64,000 nt of DNA from NCBI GenBank assembly GCA_964610025.1, contig CAZSTX010000001.1, forward strand, positions 124,001-188,000, written 5' to 3'. Each line of letters opens with the position of its first letter. Position 1 is the stretch's first letter. The DNA comes from UBA5266 sp964610025. GTDB lineage: Bacteria; Bacteroidota; Bacteroidia; Bacteroidales; WCHB1-69. The notes under the pieces were generated by a model. That model worked only from the letters and a program-made list of their open reading frames with translations, made no database searches and was not told the DNA's origin. A program made the translations under genes and the position numbers. Of this stretch, positions 24,738-33,303 are shown piece by piece.

Positions 24738-25445
24738 ATGAAAGTTATTAAAATAATCAGTGTTAGTTTATTGTTAATAGTAAGTACAGTTATTGTCAAT
24801 GCACAAGATTTGAAAACATCAAAAGACTCTATAGGTTACGCCTTAGGTTTTCAGGTAGGAGAATCATTTTTTTTGAATCAAATAGATTTTATAACATTAG
24901 AAGCTTATTTAGCAGGTTTTGAAGTGGGTTTTAAAGGAAATCGTTCACAAGCTAAAATAAAAGATCCAGAACTTAGCGAATTAATTAAACGTTTTCAAAC
25001 GATGGCGCAACAGCGACAAGAAGAAAACAATGCAAGAGAAGCTAGTTTCAATAAATTCATTGCTAAAGATATGATGGAGAAGAATTTAAAAGAAGACAAA
25101 GAAGTTGTACAAACTGCAAGCGGCTTGCAATATAAAATATTAGTAAAAGGAAAAGGAGCAAAACCCACAGCTACCGATAAAGTAAAAGTACATTATGTAG
25201 GAACATTATACGACGGCACTGTATTCGACTCTTCAGTACAAAGAGGCGAACCTGTTACATTTCCTTTAAATCAAGTAATTAAAGGTTGGACAGAAGGATT
25301 ACAATTGATGAATGTTGGAAGTAAATATAAATTTTGGATACCATCTGAATTAGCTTATGGTGACCGACCAGTAGGGCAAGTCTCAAAAAGTGCAGGTTCT
25401 ATGTTAATCTTTGAAGTAGAATTGATTGCTATCAATCCTGAATAA
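24738..25445 (+). CDS. FKBP-type peptidyl-prolyl cis-trans isomerase (FkpA/Mip-like), exported
   Basis: The 235-residue protein has a signal peptide (SVSLLLIVSTVIVNAQ). An N-terminal FKBP_N helical dimer domain spans about 24-125 (YALGFQVGESFF through EENNAREASFNKFIAKDMME). A C-terminal FKBP domain spans about 130-232. The catalytic-domain landmarks are VKVHYVGTLYDGTVFDSS, VIKGWTEGLQLM, WIPSELAYGDR and LIFEVELIAI. It would assist folding of secreted proteins in the periplasm. It has its own complete promoter. Lack of a lipobox argues for a soluble form. Confidence 0.93.
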   Translation: MKVIKIISVSLLLIVSTVIVNAQDLKTSKDSIGYALGFQVGESFFLNQIDFITLEAYLAGFEVGFKGNRSQAKIKDPELSELIKRFQTMAQQRQEENNAREASFNKFIAKDMMEKNLKEDKEVVQTASGLQYKILVKGKGAKPTATDKVKVHYVGTLYDGTVFDSSVQRGEPVTFPLNQVIKGWTEGLQLMNVGSKYKFWIPSELAYGDRPVGQVSKSAGSMLIFEVELIAINPE

Positions 25446-25587
25446 ACTTTTTGTAAGTATTAACACAAGTACTATCTTTTTAAGCTAGTATCTATTTATT
25501 AAATAAAATATGAATGACTAAGTTGTTTATTTTTCTTTTTTTACTTGCTATTTTTATTTTAGATATTGCTCTTTATATTTTTGGATA

Positions 25588-26268
25588 ATGATGCTATATT
25601 TGAATGATGATACTATCAGATTTTATATTATATTGTTTGCATGTATTGTTTTGATATATATTCCTTTTATAGGAAAATATATCCGTCTAATAAGCACTAT
25701 GATTCACGAAGGAGGACATGTTTTAATGGGATTAATATTAGGAGAAAAAATAATAAAAGTAAATCTTTTTAAAGATGCTTCTGGCGAAGCTGCTGTTAGT
25801 ATATCAAATAAATTTAAAAAACTAATGATAGCACTTGTTGGATATCCATCAACTGCTTTAATGGCGTTTTTTAGCTTTTGGTTAATTTCTAAAACTTATC
25901 ATTATTATTATGTTATAGGAATTACTGTATTGGTTGCTATTTTTCTTTTATTTTATATACGCAATTTATTTGGTATAATTTGGGCATTATCTTTTGTGAT
26001 TGCCAATGGATTACTAATTTATTTTCAGCAATTAACAACTATTTCTATTTTAGCACAAATTTATGCTTGCATTATTTTTATTGAATCTATTTTTTCTTGT
26101 TTTATTTTAACATATATATCCTTTGCATCGCCTAAAACACAAAGCGATGCAAGCAATGTTGCTAGCGTTATTTTTTTACCTAAACAATTAGTAGCCATAA
26201 TTTTTACAGCTTTCAATTTGTATATAGCTTATGTAACTACAATATGTTTTTTCCCTAATATAAATTAA
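25588..26268 (+). CDS. M50-like (site-2-protease-type) membrane metallopeptidase
   Basis: The 226-residue protein has five to six hydrophobic segments. STMIHEGGHVLMGLILG in the second carries the zinc motif HEGGH (His40, Glu41, His44). The following loop reads LFKDASGEAAVSIS. ALVGYPSTALMAFFS corresponds to the small-residue helix after the active site in M50B-like peptidases (YvlB/SpoIVFB-type). The third zinc ligand is not clear. It is the first gene of a run with sixA and yjbQ (gaps of 11 and 5 bases). Bacterial M50B proteins of this size are largely uncharacterised. Two ATGs at 25588 and 25591 are both possible starts. Confidence 0.75.
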   Translation: MMLYLNDDTIRFYIILFACIVLIYIPFIGKYIRLISTMIHEGGHVLMGLILGEKIIKVNLFKDASGEAAVSISNKFKKLMIALVGYPSTALMAFFSFWLISKTYHYYYVIGITVLVAIFLLFYIRNLFGIIWALSFVIANGLLIYFQQLTTISILAQIYACIIFIESIFSCFILTYISFASPKTQSDASNVASVIFLPKQLVAIIFTAFNLYIAYVTTICFFPNIN

Positions 26269-26279
26269 AATTATCACAT

Positions 26280-26756
26280 ATGAAAACTATTTACCTTATT
26301 AGACATGCAAAAACTAATTCTGCTGAATTTGACAGCGATAGAACATTAATTCCATTAGGGATTGATAGAACACATAAACTTGGGCAATACTTAAAATTAA
26401 TGACAACAAAAGTAGATAAAATTTATGCCAGTTCAGCTTTAAGAGCTTTGCAAACAGCTAAAATATTAGCCCCTTATTTACGTAAAAAAGAAAAAGATAT
26501 TCACACAACTAAATCTTTATATTTAACCAATGAAGAAGAGTATTTTAACATATTACTCTCACTCAAAGATAAAGAAACAAGTATTTTGTTCGTTGGACAT
26601 AATCCAGAAGTAACAAATATAGTTCGTTTTTTTATACCTGATTATAATGGATATATGCGAACAAGTGAATGCTATGCTATTGATATTTACGCTGATAGTT
26701 GGCAAGATATTTTTACTGCTAAAAGAGAAATTCGTTTTTCAAAATTAATAAGATAA
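26280..26756 (+). CDS. Histidine phosphatase, SixA-like
   Basis: The 158-residue protein carries the phosphohistidine-forming motif near the start, LIRHAKTN with His9, then DRTLIPLGIDRTHKLGQYL, SSALRALQTAKIL and the second catalytic histidine in LFVGHNPEV. This is the short SixA branch of the histidine phosphatase superfamily, which removes phosphate from phosphohistidine in HPt domains. Bacteroidota copies could have another small phosphate substrate. It lies between the M50-like gene and yjbQ. Confidence 0.85.
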   Translation: MKTIYLIRHAKTNSAEFDSDRTLIPLGIDRTHKLGQYLKLMTTKVDKIYASSALRALQTAKILAPYLRKKEKDIHTTKSLYLTNEEEYFNILLSLKDKETSILFVGHNPEVTNIVRFFIPDYNGYMRTSECYAIDIYADSWQDIFTAKREIRFSKLIR

Positions 26757-26761
26757 ATAAA

Positions 26762-27178
26762 ATGAAATCACATCGTAAAGAATTATTTTTTACTATTCCC
26801 ACGCGAAGGGGTTTAGTAAATATTACTCCTTTAGTACAACAAGCAATTCTTGAATCAGGAGTGAAAGAAGGATTGGTATTAGTTAATGCTATGCACATTA
26901 CGGCAAGCGTTTTTATAAACGACGATGAAAGCGGCTTACATCACGATTATGAAGTGTGGTTAGAAAAGTTAGCTCCCGAAAAACCCTATAGCCAATACAG
27001 ACATAATGGATTTGAAGATAACGCCGACGCACATCTCAAACGCACTGTTATGGGAAGAGAAGTAGTGGTAGCTATTACTAACGGACAATTAGATTTCGGA
27101 CCTTGGGAACAGATATTTTATTTTGAATTTGATGGAAAAAGAAAAAAAAGAGCCTTAATAAAAATAATAGGAGAATAA
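26762..27178 (+). CDS. yjbQ: YjbQ family protein (secondary thiamine-phosphate synthase enzyme)
   Basis: The 138-residue protein fits the UPF0047/YjbQ family in length and motifs. VNAMHITASVFINDDESGL, HDYEVWLEKLAP and FEDNADAHLKRTVMGREV supply the conserved His, Asp and Glu residues, and DFGPWEQIFYFEFDGKRKK is the family's C-terminal signature. E. coli YjbQ has weak thiamine-phosphate synthase activity; the physiological role is not established. It is the last gene of the M50-sixA-yjbQ run. Confidence 0.9.
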   Translation: MKSHRKELFFTIPTRRGLVNITPLVQQAILESGVKEGLVLVNAMHITASVFINDDESGLHHDYEVWLEKLAPEKPYSQYRHNGFEDNADAHLKRTVMGREVVVAITNGQLDFGPWEQIFYFEFDGKRKKRALIKIIGE

Positions 27179-27256
27179 ATATTGAGTTAAAAAAAAATAC
27201 TTTTTAATTATAAGCAACTATTTCAACATTTTTAACGACTTATATCAAAAACAAAG

Positions 27257-27790
27257 ATGTTTTCGGAAGAAAAACTTATTAAAGAATGTATAAAAGGAAA
27301 CAGAAAAGCTCAAAAAGAATTATATGATAAATACAATGCTTTGCTTTTTGCTTTATGCCTACGTTATACCCAAACAAGAGAAGAAGCCGAAGACATTATG
27401 ATAACAGGATTTATGAAAATATTTGAGTCGCTCCCAAATTATAAACATGAAGGTTCATTTGAAGGATGGATAAAAAAAATATTGATACATAAAGCTATCG
27501 ATTATTTTAGAACAAATAAAAAATACAGCATGAACCTAAACATAGAAGAAGTTGAAATAGCTAGCACCACTGTCAATACAGCATATCAAGATATGAGCAC
27601 ACAATATATTTTAAAACAAATACAATCAATGCCAAATGGATACAGACAAATATTTAATTTATACGCTATAGAAGGCTATAAGCATGGCGAAATAGCCGAA
27701 ATGCTCAATATATCAGAAAGTACTTCAAAAACACAATATGCTAAAGCTAAAAAATGGCTCCAATGTAGATTGAAAGACTATAAATATTAA
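27257..27790 (+). CDS. ECF RNA polymerase sigma factor
   Basis: The 177-residue protein has region 2 (about 10-80: YDKYNALLFALCLRYTQTRE, DIMITGFMKIFESL, SFEGWIKKILIHKAIDYFR) and region 4 (about 118-170: MPNGYRQIFNLYAIEGYKHG, IAEMLNISESTSKTQYAKA). The gene is followed after six bases by a membrane protein ending in a type B T9SS sorting domain, so the two form an operon. In many Bacteroidota this gene order reflects a sigma factor and its membrane-bound partner. Confidence 0.9.
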   Translation: MFSEEKLIKECIKGNRKAQKELYDKYNALLFALCLRYTQTREEAEDIMITGFMKIFESLPNYKHEGSFEGWIKKILIHKAIDYFRTNKKYSMNLNIEEVEIASTTVNTAYQDMSTQYILKQIQSMPNGYRQIFNLYAIEGYKHGEIAEMLNISESTSKTQYAKAKKWLQCRLKDYKY

Positions 27791-27796
27791 AAAAAA

Positions 27797-28717
27797 ATGA
27801 AAGCAAATTTCGAAAAAGACTTACAGAATATTTTCAAAGAATATGGTGAATCGCCTTCACCAGACTGCTGGTCGAAATTGTCTAATCGTTTAGACATTGC
27901 TTATAATCAATCTACTCCTGCTGGTGGAAATGCTTCTTCCGTTTTAACGAAAGTTTTTAAATCAACCATAGGTAAAGTAAGCATAAGTGCTGCTGTAATT
28001 GCTACTGTCGGAACAACAGTTTATCTGTTAAACAATACAAGTAAAGAAGATAATATTGTACAAAATCAAATAACTATAGAAACGCCCCATGCTATTATCG
28101 ACACTACGAACGATACTGTGCTTGTTGTTGAAGAAATTACTAATGGGTCTCTTCCCGAAAATCGAAAAGCAACAACTAAATTAGATAATAATAAAACTAC
28201 AGCTGTAGCACCGTCTATAACTGAAGTTGAAAATAATAAAACTTCTTTACATACGACTGAAACATTCGATTTTTCTGTTGTAAATCAAAATGATAAACAG
28301 CAAGAAATAATAAAAGATAAAACAACACAACCTACGAAAAAAGAAATAAACAATAAAACATCAATCACAAAAGAAGAAAGTGTTGAAAAAGAAAAAACAA
28401 CAGAAAATAAGATACGAAAAGTAGTAGAAGAAGAGGAAGAAGAAATTATGCAACCTCGTTTTGATATTCCTAATATTTTTACGCCCAATGGCGATAATAT
28501 TAATGATTACTTTGTTATTGAAGCTGTCGATGGTGTTACGAATGGACATTTGTATATTTATAGTGTAAATGGCAGAGTATTATACGAAAAAGAAAATTAT
28601 CAAAATGATTTTTATGGAGAATATCTGCCCGATGGACTTTATTTATATATCTATAAATTTATTTATAAAAATAAAGAATTTATACGTAAAGGAATGCTAA
28701 CCATTAAAAGAGATTAA
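27797..28717 (+). CDS. Single-pass membrane protein with a C-terminal CHU_C / T9SS type B sorting domain, candidate anti-sigma partner
   Basis: The 306-residue protein starts with a cytoplasmic stretch of about 55 residues (KDLQNIFKEYGESPSPDCWSK-like, ending in a short helix). A membrane segment follows (ISAAVIATVGTTVYLL, about 62-77), then a long Thr/Asn/Lys/Glu-rich linker with acidic EEEEE. It ends with a CHU_C domain: FDIPNIFTPNGDNINDYFVI, GHLYIYSVNGRVLYEKE and DGLYLYIYKFIYKNKEFIRK. That domain normally directs proteins to gliding/T9SS machinery. Here it follows a membrane anchor and no cleavable signal peptide, and the gene is directly behind an ECF sigma gene. A role as the sigma factor's membrane partner is an inference from layout. 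Confidence 0.65.
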   Translation: MKANFEKDLQNIFKEYGESPSPDCWSKLSNRLDIAYNQSTPAGGNASSVLTKVFKSTIGKVSISAAVIATVGTTVYLLNNTSKEDNIVQNQITIETPHAIIDTTNDTVLVVEEITNGSLPENRKATTKLDNNKTTAVAPSITEVENNKTSLHTTETFDFSVVNQNDKQQEIIKDKTTQPTKKEINNKTSITKEESVEKEKTTENKIRKVVEEEEEEIMQPRFDIPNIFTPNGDNINDYFVIEAVDGVTNGHLYIYSVNGRVLYEKENYQNDFYGEYLPDGLYLYIYKFIYKNKEFIRKGMLTIKRD

Positions 28718-28747
28718 AGTAATACTAATAGCGCTTATCCAAAGTGT

Positions 28748-29140
28748 ATGAATAAAAAAGTATTATTTGTCTGTATCGGAAATACTTGCAGAAGTCCAAT
28801 GGCAGAGGCTATTTACCAACATTTTATCAATTCTAATGTGCATAGTTGTGGCATAAAAATAAACGCTAAATACATTAACGAACACACAATAGAAGTGATA
28901 AATAACAAACTTAATATCGATTTAACAAACAAACAAACTACTGATATAAAAAACTTGAATTTAAGCGAATTTAATCTTATCTATGCATTAGATACAGAAG
29001 TAAGCGATTATTTAAGAAATAGTAAGATAAAAAAAGTATTTAATATGTTTGTCGATGACCCTTATGGTAAAAACATAGCGAATTATTATAAAGTATATGA
29101 CGATTTATTAAATAAAATTAGAAAAACGTCTATCTTTTAA
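28748..29140 (+). CDS. Low-molecular-weight protein-tyrosine-phosphatase family protein
   Basis: The 130-residue protein starts with the phosphate-binding loop VLFVCIGNTCRSPMAEAI (Cys9 to Arg15, CX5R). The general-acid loop appears late as FVDDPYGKNIANYY, with the conserved Asp-Pro. These are the two hallmarks of LMW-PTPs and arsenate reductases. The middle part is shorter than usual (family about 150), and the ending after the DP loop is brief, but no frameshift is visible. Its stop overlaps the end of the convergent DUF488 gene by four bases. Confidence 0.82.
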   Translation: MNKKVLFVCIGNTCRSPMAEAIYQHFINSNVHSCGIKINAKYINEHTIEVINNKLNIDLTNKQTTDIKNLNLSEFNLIYALDTEVSDYLRNSKIKKVFNMFVDDPYGKNIANYYKVYDDLLNKIRKTSIF

Positions 29141-29502
29141 TGCTTAATCTCTTGTTCTAAAAAAGATTTAAGAATGACAACATGATTGTGTATTTGATCT
29201 TTAGCAGAATATAAGAGTGTTATAAGGGGGTAGTGTTCAATTGTTTTTATAAAATCTTTTACTTTTTCAGATTGCTGCAATTCTTGCTCATATAATGACT
29301 GAAATTGTGACCAATGTTTGATTATGTCTTTATGAAACCATTGACGTAAAAGAGGAGTAGGAGCAAGGTCTTTTTCCCAAATGTCATAATGTAAAGTTTC
29401 TTTTTTTATGCCTCTGGGCCAAAGTTTATCTACCAATATTCTTATGCCATCAGTGTCGCTATACGCATCGTAAACTCTTTTTATTTTTATTAGTGTTGCC
29501 AT
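29137..29502 (-). CDS. DUF488 family protein (YeaO-like)
   Basis: The 121-residue protein has the compact DUF488/YeaO pattern: LIKIKRVYDAYSDTDGIRIL, VDKLWPRGIKKE, WEKDLAPTPLLRQWFHKD and TLLYSAKDQIHNHVVILKSF at the end. The WPRG and YSAKD motifs are invariant in the family. Function is unknown, although family members bind a cofactor-like ligand in structures. It lies 26 bases after the OsmC-like gene in one orientation. Confidence 0.85.
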   Translation of the reverse strand: MATLIKIKRVYDAYSDTDGIRILVDKLWPRGIKKETLHYDIWEKDLAPTPLLRQWFHKDIIKHWSQFQSLYEQELQQSEKVKDFIKTIEHYPLITLLYSAKDQIHNHVVILKSFLEQEIKH

Positions 29503-29528
29503 TGTATAAAATCAATAAAAACAATGAT

Positions 29529-29954
29529 TTAATCAATTTTTTTGCCATTAATAATAATTTCAGTATTTATCTGTAAAGCTTTTCGCAACATATAGCTTAC
29601 ACCACAATATTTCTCTTCTGATAAATTAACTGCTTTTTTTATATTTCCGATGTTTAAATCATTGCCCGTAAATTCATAGCTAACTGTTATTTCGTAATAA
29701 TGTTTAGGATGCTCATCGGTAAGTTTGCCAGCTACTTTCACGTTAAAAGTAATAAAATCTACTCTCATTTTTTTTAACATTGACACAACATCCATAGCAG
29801 TACAACCACCTAAAGCTGTAAGAATTAAAGGTTTTGGACGAGGTCCTTGATTGTCGCCACCAAATTCTTCTTTTGCATCAATTAAAACTTTATGACCGTC
29901 AACCTCAGAGGTAAACGACATTTTATCATTCCATTTAACATTTACAATATCCAT
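29529..29954 (-). CDS. OsmC family peroxiredoxin-like protein
   Basis: The 141-residue protein has the OsmC fold pattern: a strand-rich start, PRPKPLILTALGGCTAMDVV with Cys51 at the head of the central helix, and LSEEKYCGVSYML with Cys117. These two cysteines form the peroxide-reducing pair of OsmC/Ohr proteins. The GGCTAMD sequence places it in the OsmC/YhfA branch. It probably shares a transcript with the DUF488 gene. Confidence 0.88.
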   Translation of the reverse strand: MDIVNVKWNDKMSFTSEVDGHKVLIDAKEEFGGDNQGPRPKPLILTALGGCTAMDVVSMLKKMRVDFITFNVKVAGKLTDEHPKHYYEITVSYEFTGNDLNIGNIKKAVNLSEEKYCGVSYMLRKALQINTEIIINGKKID

Positions 29955-30162
29955 AATTTTATCGTTTATTCATAAAACAGTATATATTTCTATTTGTTCA
30001 AAATAAAGGAAAAACTTGAAATGAAAAACAACTGAAGTGATTGTAATTTAAATACATATAGCATATTCTTTGTGGAAATCTGTTTTAAAAGTTGTCGTTT
30101 TTTTACAAAACCGCTTACTGTCAATCTATGCACTCCCAAAATTCTGCCATAGCTGATTTTAT

Positions 30163-30426
30163 CTAATAATTATTGGATTTTTTTTCTCCTGTAAGCTTTG
30201 TTTTTGCAGATTTACTCCCTTTAGGCTGCCTAAAATCACTCCTTCGTTTTTTTTTTCTTGCTAATGCCTCTTTGGTGCGTTGCAAAATTAGATTTCTTTC
30301 AATTTCTCCAAATAAACATTTCCTGTTGTGTAAACAAATTGTTACAAAATACAATCCTGCCTGCGAATAATCATATCCTTTCAGGCAGATGCTGTGTCTG
30401 TGATGCTTTTCGGGATTGTATTTCAT
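30163..30426 (-). pseudogene. Truncated REP-associated tyrosine transposase (RAYT/TnpA-REP)
   Basis: The first 50 residues match the Y1 transposase N terminus of Bacteroidota RAYTs: MKYNPEKHHRHSICLKGYDY, SQAGLYFVTICLHNRKCLFG. After residue 55 the frame runs into a basic stretch (RKKKRRSDFRQPKGSKS) and stops at 87 residues. The second domain with the HUH pair and the catalytic tyrosine (about 100 more residues) is missing. The sequence between 29955 and 30162 has no recognisable continuation, so this is a decayed copy. Confidence 0.65.
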
Positions 30427-30770
30427 TTTTTACCTTCTATGATGTTTATTTCATCCTCCGTAAATCATACAACTTGTAAATCAATAGGATTTTCGCTACA
30501 TTTTCCATAAACAAACATACTTAAAAATAACCCGAAGAACTAAAATATCCAACAACAGCGTGAAGGCATACAAGTCTTTCATATTCTTGATAATTCCTTT
30601 AAATTTATCAAAAACGCTTCGATCGTTGTTATTAGTGAAAATAATATTTTGTTTTATTTTATATTCTTAAGATATTCCTTTAATAACTTTTGATAGTTTT
30701 AAATAAAAAATACTAAAAATAGAAAATTTACGTTAAATATATTTATTTATTATTCTTAAATAATATTAAC
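30427..30770. other. Intergenic stretch without a supported gene
   Basis: Between the RAYT remnant and the MgtC gene the sequence contains no frame I can support. A loosely matching pair, AACAACAGCG near 30551 and CGCTTCGATCGTTGTT near 30617 on the other strand, could be remains of the palindromic ends bound by RAYT proteins, but the match is imperfect. No clear promoter for the next gene is visible. Confidence 0.3.
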
Positions 30771-31442
30771 ATGCTTAGTTGGACTATCATACTAACTCGC
30801 TTATCGTTAGCTGCTTTATTTGGTTTATTAATAGGTTTAGAGAGAGGCAGAAAAAATTGGGCTGCCGGCTTGCGAACCCATATGATGGTGTGTGTGGGTT
30901 CCAGTTTAATAATGATAGTATCTGCTTTTGGTTTTTCCGATATTTTAGGATCAGAACATATTGGATTAGATCCATCAAGAGTTGCGGCTCAGGTTGTTAG
31001 TGGAATAGGTTTTATTGGAGCAGGAGCAATTTTATTTTCAAAACAAGGCACAGTTCGTGGTTTAACTACAGCGGCAGGTTTATGGACTGTAGCTGCTATT
31101 GGTTTAGCAACAGGAGGTGGTTTGTATTTTGCTGCAGGAGCCACAACTATAATAGCACTTATAATTCTTTGGGCTTTAGAACCTTTAGAGCAGATTTATT
31201 TGCGAAAAATAGGATATATGATACTTCATATCACAACAAATAATGAAATGAAAGATGTAGAATTATTGAAAAAATTATTAGAAAAAGAAGGTATTAATAT
31301 ACAATCAATTACTATTGAGAAAAATAAAGATGATTTTAAATACCATGCTAAAATAGATATAGTAAAAATAGAAGTACTCGAACTAATAGCTGATGAAATA
31401 AAAAAAGATTATAATATAAAAGATATTTCATGGACGCAATAG
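30771..31442 (+). CDS. MgtC/SapB family membrane protein
   Basis: The 223-residue protein has the MgtC membrane domain (about 1-140) with four to five helices: ALFGLLIGLERGRKNWAAGL, LRTHMMVCVGSSLIMIVSAF, AAQVVSGIGFIGAGAILFS and RGLTTAAGLWTVAAIGLATG. These are the family's most conserved stretches. The last 80 residues form an ACT-like cytoplasmic domain (MKDVELLKKLLEKEGINIQ). MgtC proteins inhibit F-type ATPase or act in adaptation to low magnesium in several pathogens; SapB-type copies are widespread and undefined. It is a single gene. Confidence 0.9.
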   Translation: MLSWTIILTRLSLAALFGLLIGLERGRKNWAAGLRTHMMVCVGSSLIMIVSAFGFSDILGSEHIGLDPSRVAAQVVSGIGFIGAGAILFSKQGTVRGLTTAAGLWTVAAIGLATGGGLYFAAGATTIIALIILWALEPLEQIYLRKIGYMILHITTNNEMKDVELLKKLLEKEGINIQSITIEKNKDDFKYHAKIDIVKIEVLELIADEIKKDYNIKDISWTQ

Positions 31443-31543
31443 TTTATTTTATTCTCTTAAATCATTTAGTTTAATAACATATCTTAACACAAAGAAATTA
31501 AATCTGTTAAATAAAATAAAAATAAATAAAAATAAATAAAAAT

Positions 31544-31915
31544 ATGAAAGAAGAATTTAATTATGTAACTAAATTAGATGTTAAATACAAACATTTAGAA
31601 CTAATAGACATTCCTTCATTAGTACAATTTTGTAAAGATAAATGGTTTAATCAAACATTAACAAAGGTAAACGATAGTGTAGTTCGTCTTGGAATAGTAG
31701 AAGGAGAATACCATTGGCACAAACATGACAGCGATGATGAGTTTTTCTTTGTGCTGGAAGGCGAGCTTTTTATTGATTTGGAAGATAGAACCATAGCATT
31801 ACAATCACAGCAAGGAGTTACCATTCCAAAAGGAGTGATGCATCGTCCTAGAGCACCTCAAAAAACAATTATGCTCATGGTCGAAACAAGTGTTATTCAA
31901 CCTACAGGCGATTAA
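31544..31915 (+). CDS. Cupin-domain protein
   Basis: The 123-residue protein has a single conserved beta-barrel cupin. Motif 1 reads GEYHWHKHDSDDEFFFVLEGE with the H-x-H and Glu metal ligands, and motif 2 reads VTIPKGVMHRPRAPQKTIML with the second His. It probably binds a divalent metal. Small cupins of this kind have many roles, so the substrate is unknown. The leader just before the ATG is a near-tandem of AAATAAA units (31516-31543), an A-rich leader typical of the phylum. Confidence 0.8.
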   Translation: MKEEFNYVTKLDVKYKHLELIDIPSLVQFCKDKWFNQTLTKVNDSVVRLGIVEGEYHWHKHDSDDEFFFVLEGELFIDLEDRTIALQSQQGVTIPKGVMHRPRAPQKTIMLMVETSVIQPTGD

Positions 31916-32002
31916 TTAAAAGATTACTACTTTTTATAATAAATTTTTATAAATTTTCCTATTTAAATCCACAAAATACAATAGTTTGCTAAAAAAAATG
32001 AT

Positions 32003-32010
32003 TATTTTTG
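32003..32010 (+). promoter_or_regulatory. -7 element before the polysaccharide operon
   Basis: TATTTTTG is the only good -7 match between the cupin gene and pseC. It predicts a leader of about 135 bases. The -33 half is not evident. Confidence 0.4.
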
Positions 32011-32047
32011 CAAACTGTATATATATATTAATATAATAATTAAAAAT

Positions 32048-32063
32048 ATTGTTAATTAACAAT
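32048..32063. promoter_or_regulatory. 16-bp perfect palindrome in the leader of the polysaccharide operon
   Basis: ATTGTTAATTAACAAT is its own reverse complement and lies between the -7 box at 32003-32010 and the pseC start codon. It has the size of a dimeric repressor site. No regulator gene is adjacent. Confidence 0.35.
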
Positions 32064-32148
32064 TGTGATGATGATAAAAAGCAAATATAAAGTAGTATTT
32101 TCATTACAATATTTTATTACTTTGGATCTAGAAAAAATATAAAAAAAA

Positions 32149-33303
32149 ATGAAATCAATACCTTATGGACATCAATACATTTCTGATGAAGATATTAACG
32201 AAATGATAAAAGTGCTGAAATCAGATTACATTACTCAAGGTCCTAAAAACGAAGAATTTGAAGAACATTTTGCCAAAATGATAGGTGCAAAATATGCAGT
32301 CGCTTTATCTAACGGAACGGCAGGCTTGCATATTTCTGCTATGGCATTAGGAGTGAAAGCAGGTGACAATATAATAGTTCCATCTTTAACATTTTTAGCT
32401 TCAGCGAATTGCATTTTATTTTGCAATGCTAATGTGTGTTTTTGCGATATAGATAAAGATAGCTATTTGATAGATATTAACGCATTAGAAAAAATGTTAG
32501 CATCTCATCCAAAAGGCTATTACAAAGGTATTATTCCTGTCGATTTTGCTGGCTATCCCGTACACGCCGAAGCATTTCGAAAATTAGCCGATGAATATGG
32601 CTTATGGATTATTGAAGATGCTTGTCACGCTCCTGGTGCATATTTTACTGATAGTAAAAACAATAAACAATTAGTAGGAAACGGAAAATTTGCCGATTTA
32701 ACTGTATTTTCTTTTCATCCAGTAAAACACGTTACAACAGGCGAAGGGGGAATGATAACTACCAATGACAAAAAATTATACAATAAACTATGCATGCTTC
32801 GTTCACATGGAACTACAAAAAATCCTGATTTAATGCATGAAAATCACGGTGGTTGGTATTATGAAATGCAAATGTTAAGCTATAATTATCGTTTAACCAA
32901 TTTTCAGGCTGCTTTAGGTATTTCGCAATTAAACCGTTTGAATTGGAACTTAAAACGAAGAAATGAAATAGCGTTTAAATACAATAAAGCTTTTACTTCT
33001 TGTGCTGCTATTCGAACCCCAAAAGTTGCCGAAAATGTTTTCCACGCTTATCATTTATATATAATTCAAATAGAAGAGCGTTTAGAATTATACAATCATT
33101 TAAAAGCAAATAATATTTTAGCGCAAGTACATTATATTCCAGTACATTGGCATCCTTATTATCAACAATTAGGCTACAAAAAAGGAACTTTACCCATTAC
33201 TGAAAATTTTTATCAACATTGCTTGAGTTTGCCAATGTTTCCAACCTTAAGTGATGAAGAACAAGATTATGTTATAGATACAGTTTTAAAATTTATAAAG
33301 TGA
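32149..33303 (+). CDS. pseC: PseC-like UDP-4-amino-sugar aminotransferase (DegT/DnrJ/EryC1 family)
   Basis: The 384-residue protein is a PLP-dependent sugar aminotransferase. LSNGTAGLHISAMALGV binds the cofactor phosphate, IIEDACHAPGA supplies the Asp157 contact, and FSFHPVKHVTTGEGGMITTN carries the Schiff-base Lys193. KHVTTGEGG and the N-terminal SIPYGHQYISDEDI match PseC, which transfers an amino group from glutamate to C4 of the UDP-4-keto-6-deoxy sugar on the way to pseudaminic acid. It opens a 14-kb operon and overlaps pseF by four bases. Without a pseB gene next to it, its substrate must come from elsewhere. Confidence 0.85.
   Translation: MKSIPYGHQYISDEDINEMIKVLKSDYITQGPKNEEFEEHFAKMIGAKYAVALSNGTAGLHISAMALGVKAGDNIIVPSLTFLASANCILFCNANVCFCDIDKDSYLIDINALEKMLASHPKGYYKGIIPVDFAGYPVHAEAFRKLADEYGLWIIEDACHAPGAYFTDSKNNKQLVGNGKFADLTVFSFHPVKHVTTGEGGMITTNDKKLYNKLCMLRSHGTTKNPDLMHENHGGWYYEMQMLSYNYRLTNFQAALGISQLNRLNWNLKRRNEIAFKYNKAFTSCAAIRTPKVAENVFHAYHLYIIQIEERLELYNHLKANNILAQVHYIPVHWHPYYQQLGYKKGTLPITENFYQHCLSLPMFPTLSDEEQDYVIDTVLKFIK

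Noticed and set aside
31516..31543. Tandem AAATAAA units before the cupin gene taken as a regulatory repeat
   Set aside because: A-rich leaders are usual in this phylum, and the run is short and imperfect.
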